A stretch of 64,000 bases of DNA from an uncultured Erythrobacter sp. (GTDB taxonomy: Bacteria; Pseudomonadota; Alphaproteobacteria; Sphingomonadales; Sphingomonadaceae). Of the stretch, positions 38,740-47,434 are shown piece by piece. The stretch is taken from positions 372,001 through 436,000 of the forward strand of contig CANMSD010000001.1 of NCBI GenBank assembly GCA_947500645.1. The letters are read 5' to 3'. The position numbers and the translations under genes are program-made. Below the pieces are notes generated by a model. The model ran no database searches and was not told where the DNA came from. It saw only the letters and a list, made by a program, of their open reading frames with translations. How positions within the stretch are numbered: the first letter of the stretch is position 1; each line of letters opens with the position of its first letter.

Positions 38740-40574
38740 TGGCTGACCTGAATTCGTACAAAATTATCGACCACACCTATGACGTGGTTGTGGTGGGCGC
38801 GGGCGGTTCCGGCCTGCGCGCAACCATGGGCGCGGCCGAAGCGGGCCTGCGCACGGCGAACATCTCCAAGGTCTTCCCCACGCGTTCGCACACCGTCGCA
38901 GCGCAAGGCGGCATTGCCGCCAGTCTGGGCAACAACACACCTGATCACTGGTCATGGCATATGTATGACACGGTGAAGGGGGCTGACTGGCTGGGCGACC
39001 AAGACGCGATTGAATATCTCGCGCGCGAAGCGCCTCAGGCGGTTTATGAGCTGGAGCACGCAGGGGTTCCGTTCTCTCGCAACGAAGACGGCACGATCTA
39101 TCAGCGTCCCTTTGGCGGCCACATGCAGAATATGGGCGACGGCCCGCCGGTGCAGCGCACTTGCGCAGCCGCCGACCGTACCGGCCACGCGATGCTGCAC
39201 GCGCTCTATCAGCAGAGCCTGAAATACGACGCTGATTTCTTCATCGAGTATTTCGCGCTCGACCTGATCATGGCTGATGTCGATGGCGAGCAACGCTGCG
39301 TTGGCGTGATCGCCATGTGCCTGGATGATGGGACGATCCACCGTTTCCGCTCACAGTCCGTTGTTCTCGCAACCGGCGGCTACGGTCGCTGCTACTACAC
39401 AGCGACCTCAGCGCATACCTGCACTGGCGATGGCGGCGGCATGGTGCTGCGCGCCGGCCTGCCGCTGCAGGATATGGAGTTCGTGCAATTCCACCCGACC
39501 GGCATTTACGGCGCGGGCGTGCTTATCACCGAGGGCGCGCGGGGTGAGGGCGGATACCTCACTAACTCCGAAGGCGAACGCTTTATGGAGCGCTACGCTC
39601 CATCCGCGAAAGACCTCGCATCGCGCGACGTGGTCAGCCGTTCTATGGCGCTGGAAATGCGCGAAGGGCGCGGCGTGGGTAAGGATGGCGATCATATCCA
39701 TCTACACCTCGACCATATCGATCCGAAGGTTCTGGCCGAGCGTCTGCCGGGCATCACCGAAAGCGGAAAGATCTTCGCTGGTGTCGATCTGACCCGAGAA
39801 GCGCTGCCTGTAACGCCGACCGTTCACTACAATATGGGCGGAATCCCGTGCAATTATCACGGCCAGGTCGTGACCTTGCGCGATGGTGACCCCGATGCGG
39901 TTGTACCCGGCCTCTATGCCGTGGGCGAAGCCGCCTGCGTATCGGTTCACGGTGCGAACCGCCTTGGCTCCAACTCGCTGATCGATCTCGTGGTGTTCGG
40001 CCGTGCGACTGGCCTGCACCTGAAGGAAAACCTCACTCCGGGCGCAAGCCAGGGCGAGCTTCCTGAAGACAGCGCGGAATTTGCGCTGACCCGTCTCGAC
40101 CACTTCCGCCATGCCGAAGGTGGCTCACCGACTGCGGCGATCCGTTCGGACATGCAGAAGGCGATGCAGCAGCACGCCGCTGTGTTCCGGGATACCGAGC
40201 TGATGGATGAAGGCGTCAAGAAACTCGCCGCGCAGAATGAGCGGATGCAGGACGTTCACGTCTCCGACCGATCGCTGATCTGGAACAGCGACCTGATCGA
40301 AACGCTCGAACTCGACAATTTGATGAGCCAGGCGAATGTGACGATGGCGAGTGCCGCCAATCGCAAGGAAAGCCGCGGCGCGCACGCGCATGAGGATTTC
40401 CCGGATCGCAACGATGCGGAGTGGATGAAGCACACCATCGCATGGTTCGATGGCTGGGGCGGCGGCGCAGCTGGCTCGGGCAAGGGCGCAATGACGATCG
40501 ATTATCGCCCCGTGCACGAATACACTCTGACCGACGACGCGACCTATATCGAGCCTAAGGCACGGGTGTATTGA
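38739..40574 (+). CDS. sdhA: Succinate dehydrogenase flavoprotein subunit
   Basis: A 611-residue FAD subunit that oxidises succinate in the TCA cycle. The dinucleotide fold is [12 protein letters not shown]; covalent FAD attachment is expected at the His of [27 protein letters not shown] and the C-terminal [12 protein letters not shown] are conserved. No sdhB follows: the next genes are an Mpo1-like protein and a peptidase. Confidence 0.97.
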   Translation: MADLNSYKIIDHTYDVVVVGAGGSGLRATMGAAEAGLRTANISKVFPTRSHTVAAQGGIAASLGNNTPDHWSWHMYDTVKGADWLGDQDAIEYLAREAPQAVYELEHAGVPFSRNEDGTIYQRPFGGHMQNMGDGPPVQRTCAAADRTGHAMLHALYQQSLKYDADFFIEYFALDLIMADVDGEQRCVGVIAMCLDDGTIHRFRSQSVVLATGGYGRCYYTATSAHTCTGDGGGMVLRAGLPLQDMEFVQFHPTGIYGAGVLITEGARGEGGYLTNSEGERFMERYAPSAKDLASRDVVSRSMALEMREGRGVGKDGDHIHLHLDHIDPKVLAERLPGITESGKIFAGVDLTREALPVTPTVHYNMGGIPCNYHGQVVTLRDGDPDAVVPGLYAVGEAACVSVHGANRLGSNSLIDLVVFGRATGLHLKENLTPGASQGELPEDSAEFALTRLDHFRHAEGGSPTAAIRSDMQKAMQQHAAVFRDTELMDEGVKKLAAQNERMQDVHVSDRSLIWNSDLIETLELDNLMSQANVTMASAANRKESRGAHAHEDFPDRNDAEWMKHTIAWFDGWGGGAAGSGKGAMTIDYRPVHEYTLTDDATYIEPKARVY

Positions 40575-40581
40575 TCAGACG

Positions 40582-40923
40582 ATGAGTTTTGATGACTTCT
40601 GGCTTGCCTATTTGAGCCAACATCGGAGGAGTGGCACACGGATTTGCCACTACGTTGGAACGACAGTTGGTCTAGTTGGAGGTGCAGCGCTACTACTGCT
40701 CGGCGAGTACTTACTTGCCATTTTGATCGCTGTGCTTGGATATGGATTGGCCATTGGCGGGCATTTTTTGGTCGAAAAGAACAAGCCATACGCAACCAAA
40801 CCAATCTGGGGTTTCTACGCCGATTTGAGAATGCTCAAAAGGGCGCTGACCGGCGAATTGGAGGCGGATTTGAAGCGTGTCGATGCACTCCGGGCATCGA
40901 TAGATCACCGCCCGTCGCCCTGA
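40582..40923 (+). CDS. Mpo1-like (DUF962) membrane protein
   Basis: A 113-residue protein starting FDDFWLAYLSQHRRSGTRICHYVGT, with two hydrophobic segments and GGHFLVEKNKP. This matches the DUF962 family, whose yeast member Mpo1 is a dioxygenase of 2-hydroxy fatty acids; the bacterial role is unproven. The conserved histidines (QH, CHY, GHF) are present. The last codons (HRPSP-stop) fall inside a palindromic repeat, so the 3' end may have been replaced by it. Confidence 0.8.
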   Translation: MSFDDFWLAYLSQHRRSGTRICHYVGTTVGLVGGAALLLLGEYLLAILIAVLGYGLAIGGHFLVEKNKPYATKPIWGFYADLRMLKRALTGELEADLKRVDALRASIDHRPSP

Positions 40924-40948
40924 ACCTATCGAAGGGCGTGCGAACGGG
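40911..40948. repeat. Dispersed palindromic repeat (copy 1), overlapping the Mpo1-like gene end
   Basis: CGCCCT (40916-40921) and AGGGCG (40933-40938) form the inner stem; outer CCCGT (40911-40915) and ACGGG (40944-40948) extend it. The core CCTGAACCTATCGAAGG resembles the sphingomonad repeat core CCTGAGCTTGTCGAAGG and copy 2 at 56506-56576. The stop codon of the upstream gene lies within it. Confidence 0.7.
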
Positions 40949-41008
40949 GCGCCAGGTAAAGGTTTTGCCCTTGACGGCTGAACGCTTGCCGAGCAGCTTG
41001 ATGTCCAG

Positions 41009-42013
41009 ATGAAACAGCGCGCATTTCTCCGAATCGCAGTTGCCAGCATGGCCGTGCTCATCGCCGGGCCTGCCTACACGCAGAGCAGTTCGAGCGACGC
41101 GGCCAGCAATCCCAACCAACCGCCGCCTCACACAAAGCCCTGGCCTGATCTGAGCGCGGGTCCGAACCGTGAGGCGCGTGAACAGAGCATCGAACTGGGT
41201 CCGCATTTCGAACGCGGTCACTCGCCCAGGGTGCTGCTCGAAGATCGCCGCAAGCTCGATGCTGCGCTCGGCCAATTGCAGCCTCAACGCAGCGGTACAA
41301 TCGACGCGTATGTGTTGACCATCGCGCTAGACAGCGACCCCGTTTTCGCCCGCGAAGCGCGCGAGGCAGGCAAAGTGCTGTCGCGGCGATATGGCGCGCA
41401 GGGACGCACAATTACTTTGGCTGGACCCGATGGGCGTTCGAACGAGTTACCCAAGGGATCGATCAACTCGCTGATGATCACACTCGCGCATATTGGCGAG
41501 CTGATGGACGGGGATGAGGACGTTCTGGTCCTCTACACGACCAGCCACGGTGCAAAGATCGGACTCGCCTATCATTACGGCGATAGCGGCTTTGGTATTC
41601 TCTCGCCGGAGCGGCTGAAAGAGGCGCTGGAGGAGCTTGGCATTGAGCGGCGCATTCTGATTATCAGCGCGTGCTATTCCGGTGTGTTCGTGCCCGAACT
41701 GGCGAGCGCCAACACGGCCATCCTGACTGCGGCAGCGGACAACCGCACTTCTTTCGGCTGCCAGGCGGAGAATGACTGGACCTTCTTCGGTGACGCTCTG
41801 ATCAACAATGCTTTGCGCAAGCCGCAGACCATTGCAGAGGCCTCGCGAGAGGCGAACCGTTCGATTGCCGATTGGGAGACGAAGGTCGGCGTTTTCGCGT
41901 CGCTTCCGCAAACCGCGATTGGCTCCAAGGTGGAGAGCTGGATGCCAGCCTTGCGTGCGCGGATGCCGCGGACAGCCTCCAACCCGGTCGGACGTCCGTC
42001 AGTCGGTGAGTGA
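41009..42013 (+). CDS. Secreted C13-family (caspase/legumain-fold) peptidase
   Basis: A 334-residue protein with a signal peptide (hydrophobic run ending GPAYTQ). The peptidase domain (about 95-290) carries the catalytic His in YTTSHGAK and the Cys in SACYSGVF, the C13 dyad. Before it comes a proline-rich linker. C13 enzymes cleave after Asn or act as transpeptidases; the bacterial periplasmic members are little studied. Its 3' end overlaps the convergent cyclophilin gene by 15 bases. Confidence 0.82.
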   Translation: MKQRAFLRIAVASMAVLIAGPAYTQSSSSDAASNPNQPPPHTKPWPDLSAGPNREAREQSIELGPHFERGHSPRVLLEDRRKLDAALGQLQPQRSGTIDAYVLTIALDSDPVFAREAREAGKVLSRRYGAQGRTITLAGPDGRSNELPKGSINSLMITLAHIGELMDGDEDVLVLYTTSHGAKIGLAYHYGDSGFGILSPERLKEALEELGIERRILIISACYSGVFVPELASANTAILTAAADNRTSFGCQAENDWTFFGDALINNALRKPQTIAEASREANRSIADWETKVGVFASLPQTAIGSKVESWMPALRARMPRTASNPVGRPSVGE

Positions 42014-42658
42014 TTGCTCTTTTGAAGCGGGCTCAGCCCTGCGCGCTTCGACGATCTTGACCGGCTGCGCGAGGATCTGACCATTCATCCAGCCTTCGCC
42101 CTTTTCCGGATCGATCGGGGCGGCATGGATCGCGTGCACCACATCCATCCCATCCACGACATAGCCAAACACGGCGTAGCCGGGGCGCTGGTCCGGATTT
42201 TCCGCACGAGGCTTGGCATCGAGCGACAGCTGATCCTGTATCATGATGGTAAAGTCGCCGGTCGCCGTGCCCGGCTCATAGCGTGCCATCGAAACCGCGC
42301 CGTTGGTGTGGCTAAGCCCCGTCTCGTTCGTGGGCTCATGCGCGATCGGATCGAGCATGCGGTCCGGGTCGTTGTCCGTACCGCCCTGCAGCAGGCCGTT
42401 TGGCTGCTCGCCCCATTTCAGCGACATGGCGCGATAGAACACCGCCCCGTCAAAACGGTCCTCCTCGACATAGCGCAAGAAATTTCCGGCGGTGATCGGC
42501 GCGCGCTCAGTCTCCAGCGCGATGGTGATCTCACCCATCTCGGTATCGAGCACGACGTTTACGGTCTCGAATTCCGCTTCGGCCAATGAGGTGTCCTGAG
42601 CGGCTAGCGGCGAGGCAATAAGGGCGAGGGCGGCAAAAGCGCGGGGCAGATATGTCAT
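41999..42658 (-). CDS. Secreted peptidyl-prolyl isomerase (cyclophilin type)
   Basis: A 219-residue protein with a signal peptide (cleavage near SPLAAQ). The cyclophilin fold shows VNVVLDTEMGEITIALE, APITAGNFLRYV, VFYRAM, FTIMIQDQ and YAVFGYVVDGMDVV. It catalyses proline isomerisation in the periplasm. The active-site FxxQ region reads FTIMIQ, so the binding pocket is only partly canonical. Confidence 0.86.
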   Translation of the reverse strand: MTYLPRAFAALALIASPLAAQDTSLAEAEFETVNVVLDTEMGEITIALETERAPITAGNFLRYVEEDRFDGAVFYRAMSLKWGEQPNGLLQGGTDNDPDRMLDPIAHEPTNETGLSHTNGAVSMARYEPGTATGDFTIMIQDQLSLDAKPRAENPDQRPGYAVFGYVVDGMDVVHAIHAAPIDPEKGEGWMNGQILAQPVKIVEARRAEPASKEQSLTD

Positions 42659-42727
42659 TCGTCCATGGTGAAATGTCGTTGGCAGAGAAGCAAGCCCCCA
42701 GAGCGCTCATTCATCCAGCCTTAATGT

Positions 42728-42760
42728 TTACAAACGTAGTCGTAATGTTTACAGGCGTAA
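42728..42760. promoter_or_regulatory. Twin operator-like dyads upstream of the BlaI-type gene
   Basis: TTACAAACGTAG (42728-42739) and TTACAGGCGTAA (42749-42760) are TTAC-N4-GTA(A/G) dyads within a longer direct repeat TAATGTTTACA. Their starts are 21 bp apart, two helical turns, so both face the same side. BlaI/MecI repressors bind TACA/TGTA-type dyads, so an autoregulatory operator is likely. Confidence 0.6.
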
Positions 42761-42787
42761 TCAAGGGACTGGGAGGGTTGATTGATC

Positions 42788-43171
42788 ATGGCTGAAAATA
42801 CCAAGCCAGAACGTATCAGCGAAGCCGAACATGCTGTGATGGAAGTGCTGTGGGAACGCAGCGAACTTACAGCCACCGAAGTATGCGAAGCGGTTTGCGA
42901 AGCACGCGACTGGAGCCTCGCGACGGTCAAGACATTGCTGTCCCGGCTCGTTTCCAAGAACGTGATTTCCGCCACGCCCGATGGCCGCCGCTTTCTCTAC
43001 AGCCCGCTTATCAAGCGCTCCGATTATGTCGGCGGGGAATCGCGCCGCCTGGTCGATCGCCTGTTCGGCGGCAGCGCATCGTCGCTGTTCGCGCATCTCG
43101 CCGAGCAGGAGGCTCTCTCCGATAAGGACCTCGCCAATATCGAGGCTCTGTTGAAGGAGCTAAAGTCATGA
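42788..43171 (+). CDS. BlaI/MecI/CopY-family transcriptional repressor
   Basis: A 127-residue winged-helix regulator (about residues 8-75, with EAEHAVMEVLWERSELTATE and LATVKTLLSRLVSKNVI), followed by a dimerisation tail. In the characterised systems the repressor is cleaved when the partner M56 protease senses beta-lactams. GGGAGG lies 11 bases before ATG 42788 (an in-frame TTG at 42782 is also possible). The stop overlaps the M56 gene by four bases. Confidence 0.92.
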   Translation: MAENTKPERISEAEHAVMEVLWERSELTATEVCEAVCEARDWSLATVKTLLSRLVSKNVISATPDGRRFLYSPLIKRSDYVGGESRRLVDRLFGGSASSLFAHLAEQEALSDKDLANIEALLKELKS

Positions 43172-44796
43172 CCGATTGGCTGCTCGACACGCTTCTATGG
43201 ACCGCAGGGCTGATCGCGCTGGTCCTGGTTCTTCGCCGCCCGGTTGGCCGTATGTTCGGCCCGCACGTGGCTTACGCTCTTTGGGCGATCCCCGCCATCC
43301 GCCTGGTGTTGCCGCCGATAGAACTGCCGGCCTGGCTCAATCCTGCGCCAGAACCTGTGGCTGCATCAGCAACCGTGGCATCATCGCAAGCGACTGATTC
43401 CGAATTTCTGTTTGTCCAACCGCAAAATCCTGCTGCGACTATGGATCGGTTGGACGCGGCGACCGGCTCACTCATACCGTCAACCCCGCTGCCTCTCCTG
43501 GAGATTGGCATTTCGGTATGGCTGGCCGGCGCCGCCCTGTTTCTTTTTCTTCGTTTCTCCGCGTATTTCCGCCTTCGGGCCGACCTGTTGCGCGATGCGC
43601 GCGAAGTCGGTCGCTATGGCAATATCCGCATGGTGGAGACGCCCGAGGCGAATGCTCCGCTCGCATTTGGCGTGCTAGACCCGGTGATTGCATTGCCATC
43701 CGGTTTCATGGCGCAGCCAGATCGCACCGCACGCGATCTCGCTCTCGCGCATGAGCTCTCTCATCACAATGCGCGCGATTTGCTCGCCAATATGATTGTG
43801 CAGCCGCTCTTCGCGCTGCACTGGTTCAATCCCCTTGGTCGATATGGCTGGCTGGCCATGCGCCGCGACCAGGAGGCCGCTTGTGACGCGCGCGTGATCG
43901 CGGCCAAGCCGGCAGAAGAGCGCGCAGTCTATGCCAGCCTCATCGCAAGCTTCGCAGCAGGTCCCAAATTCTCACTGGCCGCGCCAATGGCGTGTCCGGT
44001 CTTGGGTGAAAAGTCGATTGTTCACCGTCTAAGGAGCCTGAAAATGTACGATATGTCCTCTCGTCGCCGTATGGCTGGCCGATTGTTTGTGGGAGCCGGG
44101 TTGCTCGCACTGCCGCTGACGGCGTCGATCTCTTACGCTGAGAGCGCCGCCGCGCCGGAACCGCCTGCACCGCCTAGTGTTGCGAGTGTCGCGCCTGCAG
44201 TGCCCAGCGCGCCAGTGGCACCGACCCCGCCTATCGCGCCGGCACCTCCCACTCCGCTAGCTGCTCCGATAATGGCAGAAGCGATCGTGTCGGTTGATCC
44301 CGACGTGAAGGTTGAGAGTGAAGTCGATGTCATCGTGACTGTTGATGACGATGCCCGCGCAGACGGACAGAAGAAGCGCAAGGTCAAGAAGGTCAAAAAA
44401 TATTCTGTCCACCGCGATGGCAAACCGCTCTCCGACGAAGAGAGGGAAGAGATCATGCGGGAAGTGCGGGAGAGTCTCGCCGAGGCAGATGAGGCCATTG
44501 CCGAGAGCAGGGTCGAGATAAAACACGCGCTTGCCGAAGCCGGGCAAATGCGCACCGAAGTGATTATGAAATGCCGCAGCGACAGTGATGAAGTCGCGGA
44601 GGTCGAAGAAGGGCAGAACGGACAGCAGACCGTCTATCTTTGCCAAGCCCGGGTTATGGCCCATGCACTTGAGGGGCTCAAGGAAGCGCGCAGTGCAATC
44701 TCGGAAAACCGCGAGATCGAGGGTAAGATGCGCAAGCAACTGCTCGAAACTCTCGACGAGCAAATAAGCACTTGGGAAAAAGAATATCAGAGCTGA
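43168..44796 (+). CDS. M56 (BlaR1/MecR1-like) membrane peptidase with unusual C-terminal half
   Basis: A 542-residue protein. The N-terminal half has about three hydrophobic helices and the zinc-protease motif HELSHH near residue 195, with the third ligand in DQEAACDARV. After another hydrophobic segment (about 305-325) comes a Pro/Ala-rich linker (PPAPPSVASVAPAVPSAPV), a Lys-rich patch, and a charged helical region to the end. No penicillin-binding sensor domain with SxxK is visible, unlike BlaR1. It probably cleaves the overlapping BlaI-type repressor; the signal it senses is unknown. Confidence 0.85.
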   Translation: MTDWLLDTLLWTAGLIALVLVLRRPVGRMFGPHVAYALWAIPAIRLVLPPIELPAWLNPAPEPVAASATVASSQATDSEFLFVQPQNPAATMDRLDAATGSLIPSTPLPLLEIGISVWLAGAALFLFLRFSAYFRLRADLLRDAREVGRYGNIRMVETPEANAPLAFGVLDPVIALPSGFMAQPDRTARDLALAHELSHHNARDLLANMIVQPLFALHWFNPLGRYGWLAMRRDQEAACDARVIAAKPAEERAVYASLIASFAAGPKFSLAAPMACPVLGEKSIVHRLRSLKMYDMSSRRRMAGRLFVGAGLLALPLTASISYAESAAAPEPPAPPSVASVAPAVPSAPVAPTPPIAPAPPTPLAAPIMAEAIVSVDPDVKVESEVDVIVTVDDDARADGQKKRKVKKVKKYSVHRDGKPLSDEEREEIMREVRESLAEADEAIAESRVEIKHALAEAGQMRTEVIMKCRSDSDEVAEVEEGQNGQQTVYLCQARVMAHALEGLKEARSAISENREIEGKMRKQLLETLDEQISTWEKEYQS

Positions 44797-44834
44797 TTTT
44801 TTCAGTTCCCTAAACCGGGAGCTGGGACTGGAGG

Positions 44835-44870
44835 ATGGCGGGCTACCTAAGGGTGGTTCGCCATTTTCTG
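44835..44870 (+). terminator. Probable intrinsic terminator after the M56 gene
   Basis: ATGGCG (44835-44840) and CGCCAT (44859-44864) pair, with an inner ACC/GGT, followed by TTTCT. It separates the repressor-protease pair from creD. Confidence 0.55.
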
Positions 44871-44938
44871 CCTAGTTCACCTTGAATTCACTTCGTCGCT
44901 CACATTGCACGTTTCATCGCGCAAATAGGAGGGCAAAA

Positions 44939-46354
44939 ATGGCGAAAGAACGATCCCCGGGAATCAAATTACTCTTCGTCGCACTGGTGGGTGCGGCGCT
45001 CATTATCCCACTCATGATGGTCTATGCACTGGTTTATGATCGGGAGAACCAGGCGCAAACAGCGCAGAACTCGATAACATCGGGGTGGGGCGATGCTCAG
45101 GTGCTGGCCGGGCCACTGATGGTCATTCCATACAATCGGGAGCGAGTGAGTACCGAGGTAGTGGATGGGAAGACTGTCACGCGGACGATCAACGCGCGGG
45201 AGCTGCTTTATGTCTCGCCAACCAGCCAAAACCTGAAAACCAATATCAAGCCGCAGGTGAAATCGCGCGGGTCGATCCACAAGACAGTCATTTACGAAAC
45301 CGAGCAATCCGGCACGGCAACGTTCGATCTGCCCGGCGATCTTGATCGATTTGGGGTGGAGCCTGAGCAATTGCGCCTCAACGAAGCGGAAATCCGCTTC
45401 CCTATTTCGGACCCGCGCGGCCTTCAAACCGATGCGCAGCTCAATGTCGGTGGTGAGGCATTGCCGCTTCGCCCTGGTCTCGGCACCAGCAGTTCAGGCA
45501 GCGGTGTGCACGCATTCTTCGATTGGTCGGAAGGCGGCGAAGTCGCGCTCGATTTCAACTACAGGCTGCGCGGCAGCAGCGCGCTGAGCATGGTCCCGCA
45601 GGGCATGGAAACCGATTGGTCGGTCGAATCAAGCTGGCCGCACCCAAGCTTTGTCGGCAGTTTCCTGCCCGATGCAGACCGGACGGAAATCGGCGACGAA
45701 GGTTTCGAGGCGCGCTGGTCGATCTCCAACCTCGCGCTCGGCCAAACTCTGGTTCGCACGTCCGAACCGCAATTGCCGCAGGTGAATGTGATTGATCGCT
45801 ATTCTGTGTATCCCGCCGATGGCGGCACGGATGCGAGCATTGCGACCATTCGACTGGTCGAGCCGGTCGATCTCTACAGCCGGGTCAACCGCTCGGTAAA
45901 ATACGGTTTCCTGTTCATCGGCTTCACCTTCCTCGCGTTCCTGATGTTCGACATCGTTGGCGGCGCGCGGGTGTCGGCGGCGGAATATCTGCTCAGCGGG
46001 GCAGGGCTGGTGCTGTTCTTTGTGATGCTGCTCGCCTTTGCCGAGATGATAGGGTTTGCGCTCGCCTATCTGGTGGCAAGTGCGGCGATCATCGGATTGC
46101 TATCGGCCTACAGCGCTGCGGTGCTGGGGTCGTGGCTCAGGGCGAGGGTGATCGGCGCGCTGCTGGTTGCACTCTACGCTCTGCTCTATGTCCTGCTCAA
46201 CCTTGAGGAATGGTCGCTGGTGATCGGATCGGTGCTGCTGTTCTTCGCTCTGGCTGCGGTGATGTACGCCACGCGCCAGATCGACTGGTCGTCAGTCAAT
46301 CGCGGCAAGGGTGATCCAGAGCCTGAAACCTTCGGAGAGGTGGCGACCAGCTAA
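44939..46354 (+). CDS. creD: Inner membrane protein CreD family
   Basis: About 471 residues: one N-terminal helix (KLLFVALVGAALIIPLMMV), a large periplasmic domain with DAQVLAGPLMVIPYN and LLYVSPTSQNLKTNIKPQ, then five or six C-terminal helices starting YGFLFIGFTFLAFLMFDI. CreD is part of CreBC regulons and is tied to beta-lactam and envelope stress responses, though its mechanism is unclear. AGGAGGG gives a strong ribosome binding site for ATG 44939. It lies behind the BlaI-M56 pair but after a terminator. Confidence 0.88.
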   Translation: MAKERSPGIKLLFVALVGAALIIPLMMVYALVYDRENQAQTAQNSITSGWGDAQVLAGPLMVIPYNRERVSTEVVDGKTVTRTINARELLYVSPTSQNLKTNIKPQVKSRGSIHKTVIYETEQSGTATFDLPGDLDRFGVEPEQLRLNEAEIRFPISDPRGLQTDAQLNVGGEALPLRPGLGTSSSGSGVHAFFDWSEGGEVALDFNYRLRGSSALSMVPQGMETDWSVESSWPHPSFVGSFLPDADRTEIGDEGFEARWSISNLALGQTLVRTSEPQLPQVNVIDRYSVYPADGGTDASIATIRLVEPVDLYSRVNRSVKYGFLFIGFTFLAFLMFDIVGGARVSAAEYLLSGAGLVLFFVMLLAFAEMIGFALAYLVASAAIIGLLSAYSAAVLGSWLRARVIGALLVALYALLYVLLNLEEWSLVIGSVLLFFALAAVMYATRQIDWSSVNRGKGDPEPETFGEVATS

Positions 46355-46377
46355 CTCTACGGACACCCAAAATGCTT

Positions 46378-46411
46378 CGGGGCCGGCGCGGATTATACCG
46401 CCTCGGCCCCG
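46378..46411. terminator. Bidirectional hairpin between convergent creD and zinc peptidase genes
   Basis: CGGGGCCG (46378-46385) and CGGCCCCG (46404-46411) form a strong stem, extended inward by a GG/CC pair. It lies between two convergent stops, so it may end both transcripts; no long T-tract follows. Confidence 0.6.
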
Positions 46412-46437
46412 ATCGCATTTGACGATGAGAATGTCGT

Positions 46438-47310
46438 TTAGCTGAAGTCGAAATAGACGTTGCAAGCATCGCTGTCTGCGCTGTCGAGGCCGCGCCGCAA
46501 TGCGTCCATCCGCTGCTGACTGGTCCCGTGTGTGAAGCCTTCGGGATTGATCCGCTGGCCCGCGCGGCGTTGCAAGGTGTCATCCCCAATCGCGGCGGCG
46601 GCCTGCATGCCCTCTTCCAAATCTCCGCGCTCGATCAGGTCGCGGTTCTTGCCCGCCCACACACCTGCGTAGCAATCCGCCTGCAACTCCATGCGAACTT
46701 GCAATTGATTCGACTGGCGTGGGTTTTGCTGTTGGATGCTGCGCACCTGCGAAGCGATCCCGGTCAGGTTCTGAATATGATGGCCGTATTCGTGCGCCAT
46801 CACATAGAGCCGCGCAAAATCGCCGCCTGTGCCGGACATTTGTGCGAGTTGATCGAAGAACTGCGTGTCGATGTAGATGCCCATATCAGCTGGGCAGTAA
46901 AATGGGCCGGACGCCGAGCTGGCGCTGCCGCAGCCCTGCGTGTTCACACGACCCGTGCGGAACAGGTCGAGCGTGGGTTGTTCGAAGCGAATGCCCGCGC
47001 GGGCGAATTCCGGCTCCCAAGTCTCGTTGAGCGATGTGAGCGCCGCGCATGCCTCGCTCGCATATTCGCCGCTGCTGCAGATCTCCGCCTCGCTGAGATT
47101 GCCTTGCTGCGTTTGCGGCGCGGTTTGCTGCTGCACCCCTTCTACCACGCCCAGCATCTGACCGGGATCGACACCGAAGACGAGCGCACCAATCGCGACA
47201 ATCACGATCGTACCGCAGCCGAGGCCGCCTGCACGCCCGCCGGGGACGCGACTGCCGCCTCCGCTCGAACGGACTTTGATCTTCGAAGTGTCGAAAGGAT
47301 TGAGACGCAT
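46438..47310 (-). CDS. YpfJ-type neutral zinc metallopeptidase
   Basis: A 290-residue protein with one hydrophobic segment (GCGTIVIVAIGALVFG) after a Gly-rich N-terminus. The family signature includes FYCPADMGIYIDTQFFDQL and the metalloprotease motif HEYGHHIQ, then LQADCYAGVWAG. Its physiological substrate is unknown. The stop faces creD across a strong hairpin. Confidence 0.88.
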   Translation of the reverse strand: MRLNPFDTSKIKVRSSGGGSRVPGGRAGGLGCGTIVIVAIGALVFGVDPGQMLGVVEGVQQQTAPQTQQGNLSEAEICSSGEYASEACAALTSLNETWEPEFARAGIRFEQPTLDLFRTGRVNTQGCGSASSASGPFYCPADMGIYIDTQFFDQLAQMSGTGGDFARLYVMAHEYGHHIQNLTGIASQVRSIQQQNPRQSNQLQVRMELQADCYAGVWAGKNRDLIERGDLEEGMQAAAAIGDDTLQRRAGQRINPEGFTHGTSQQRMDALRRGLDSADSDACNVYFDFS

Positions 47311-47434
47311 TGAAAATTCCCTCCCTGGCGCGATCCGCGAGATCGCTTATGCACGTCACCCTGCATAAGTGCTGGACAGCGCCAGCGGCAATGGCGAAAG
47401 CCTGAACGCAGGAAGAAACGTGCAGGAGTTAGCG

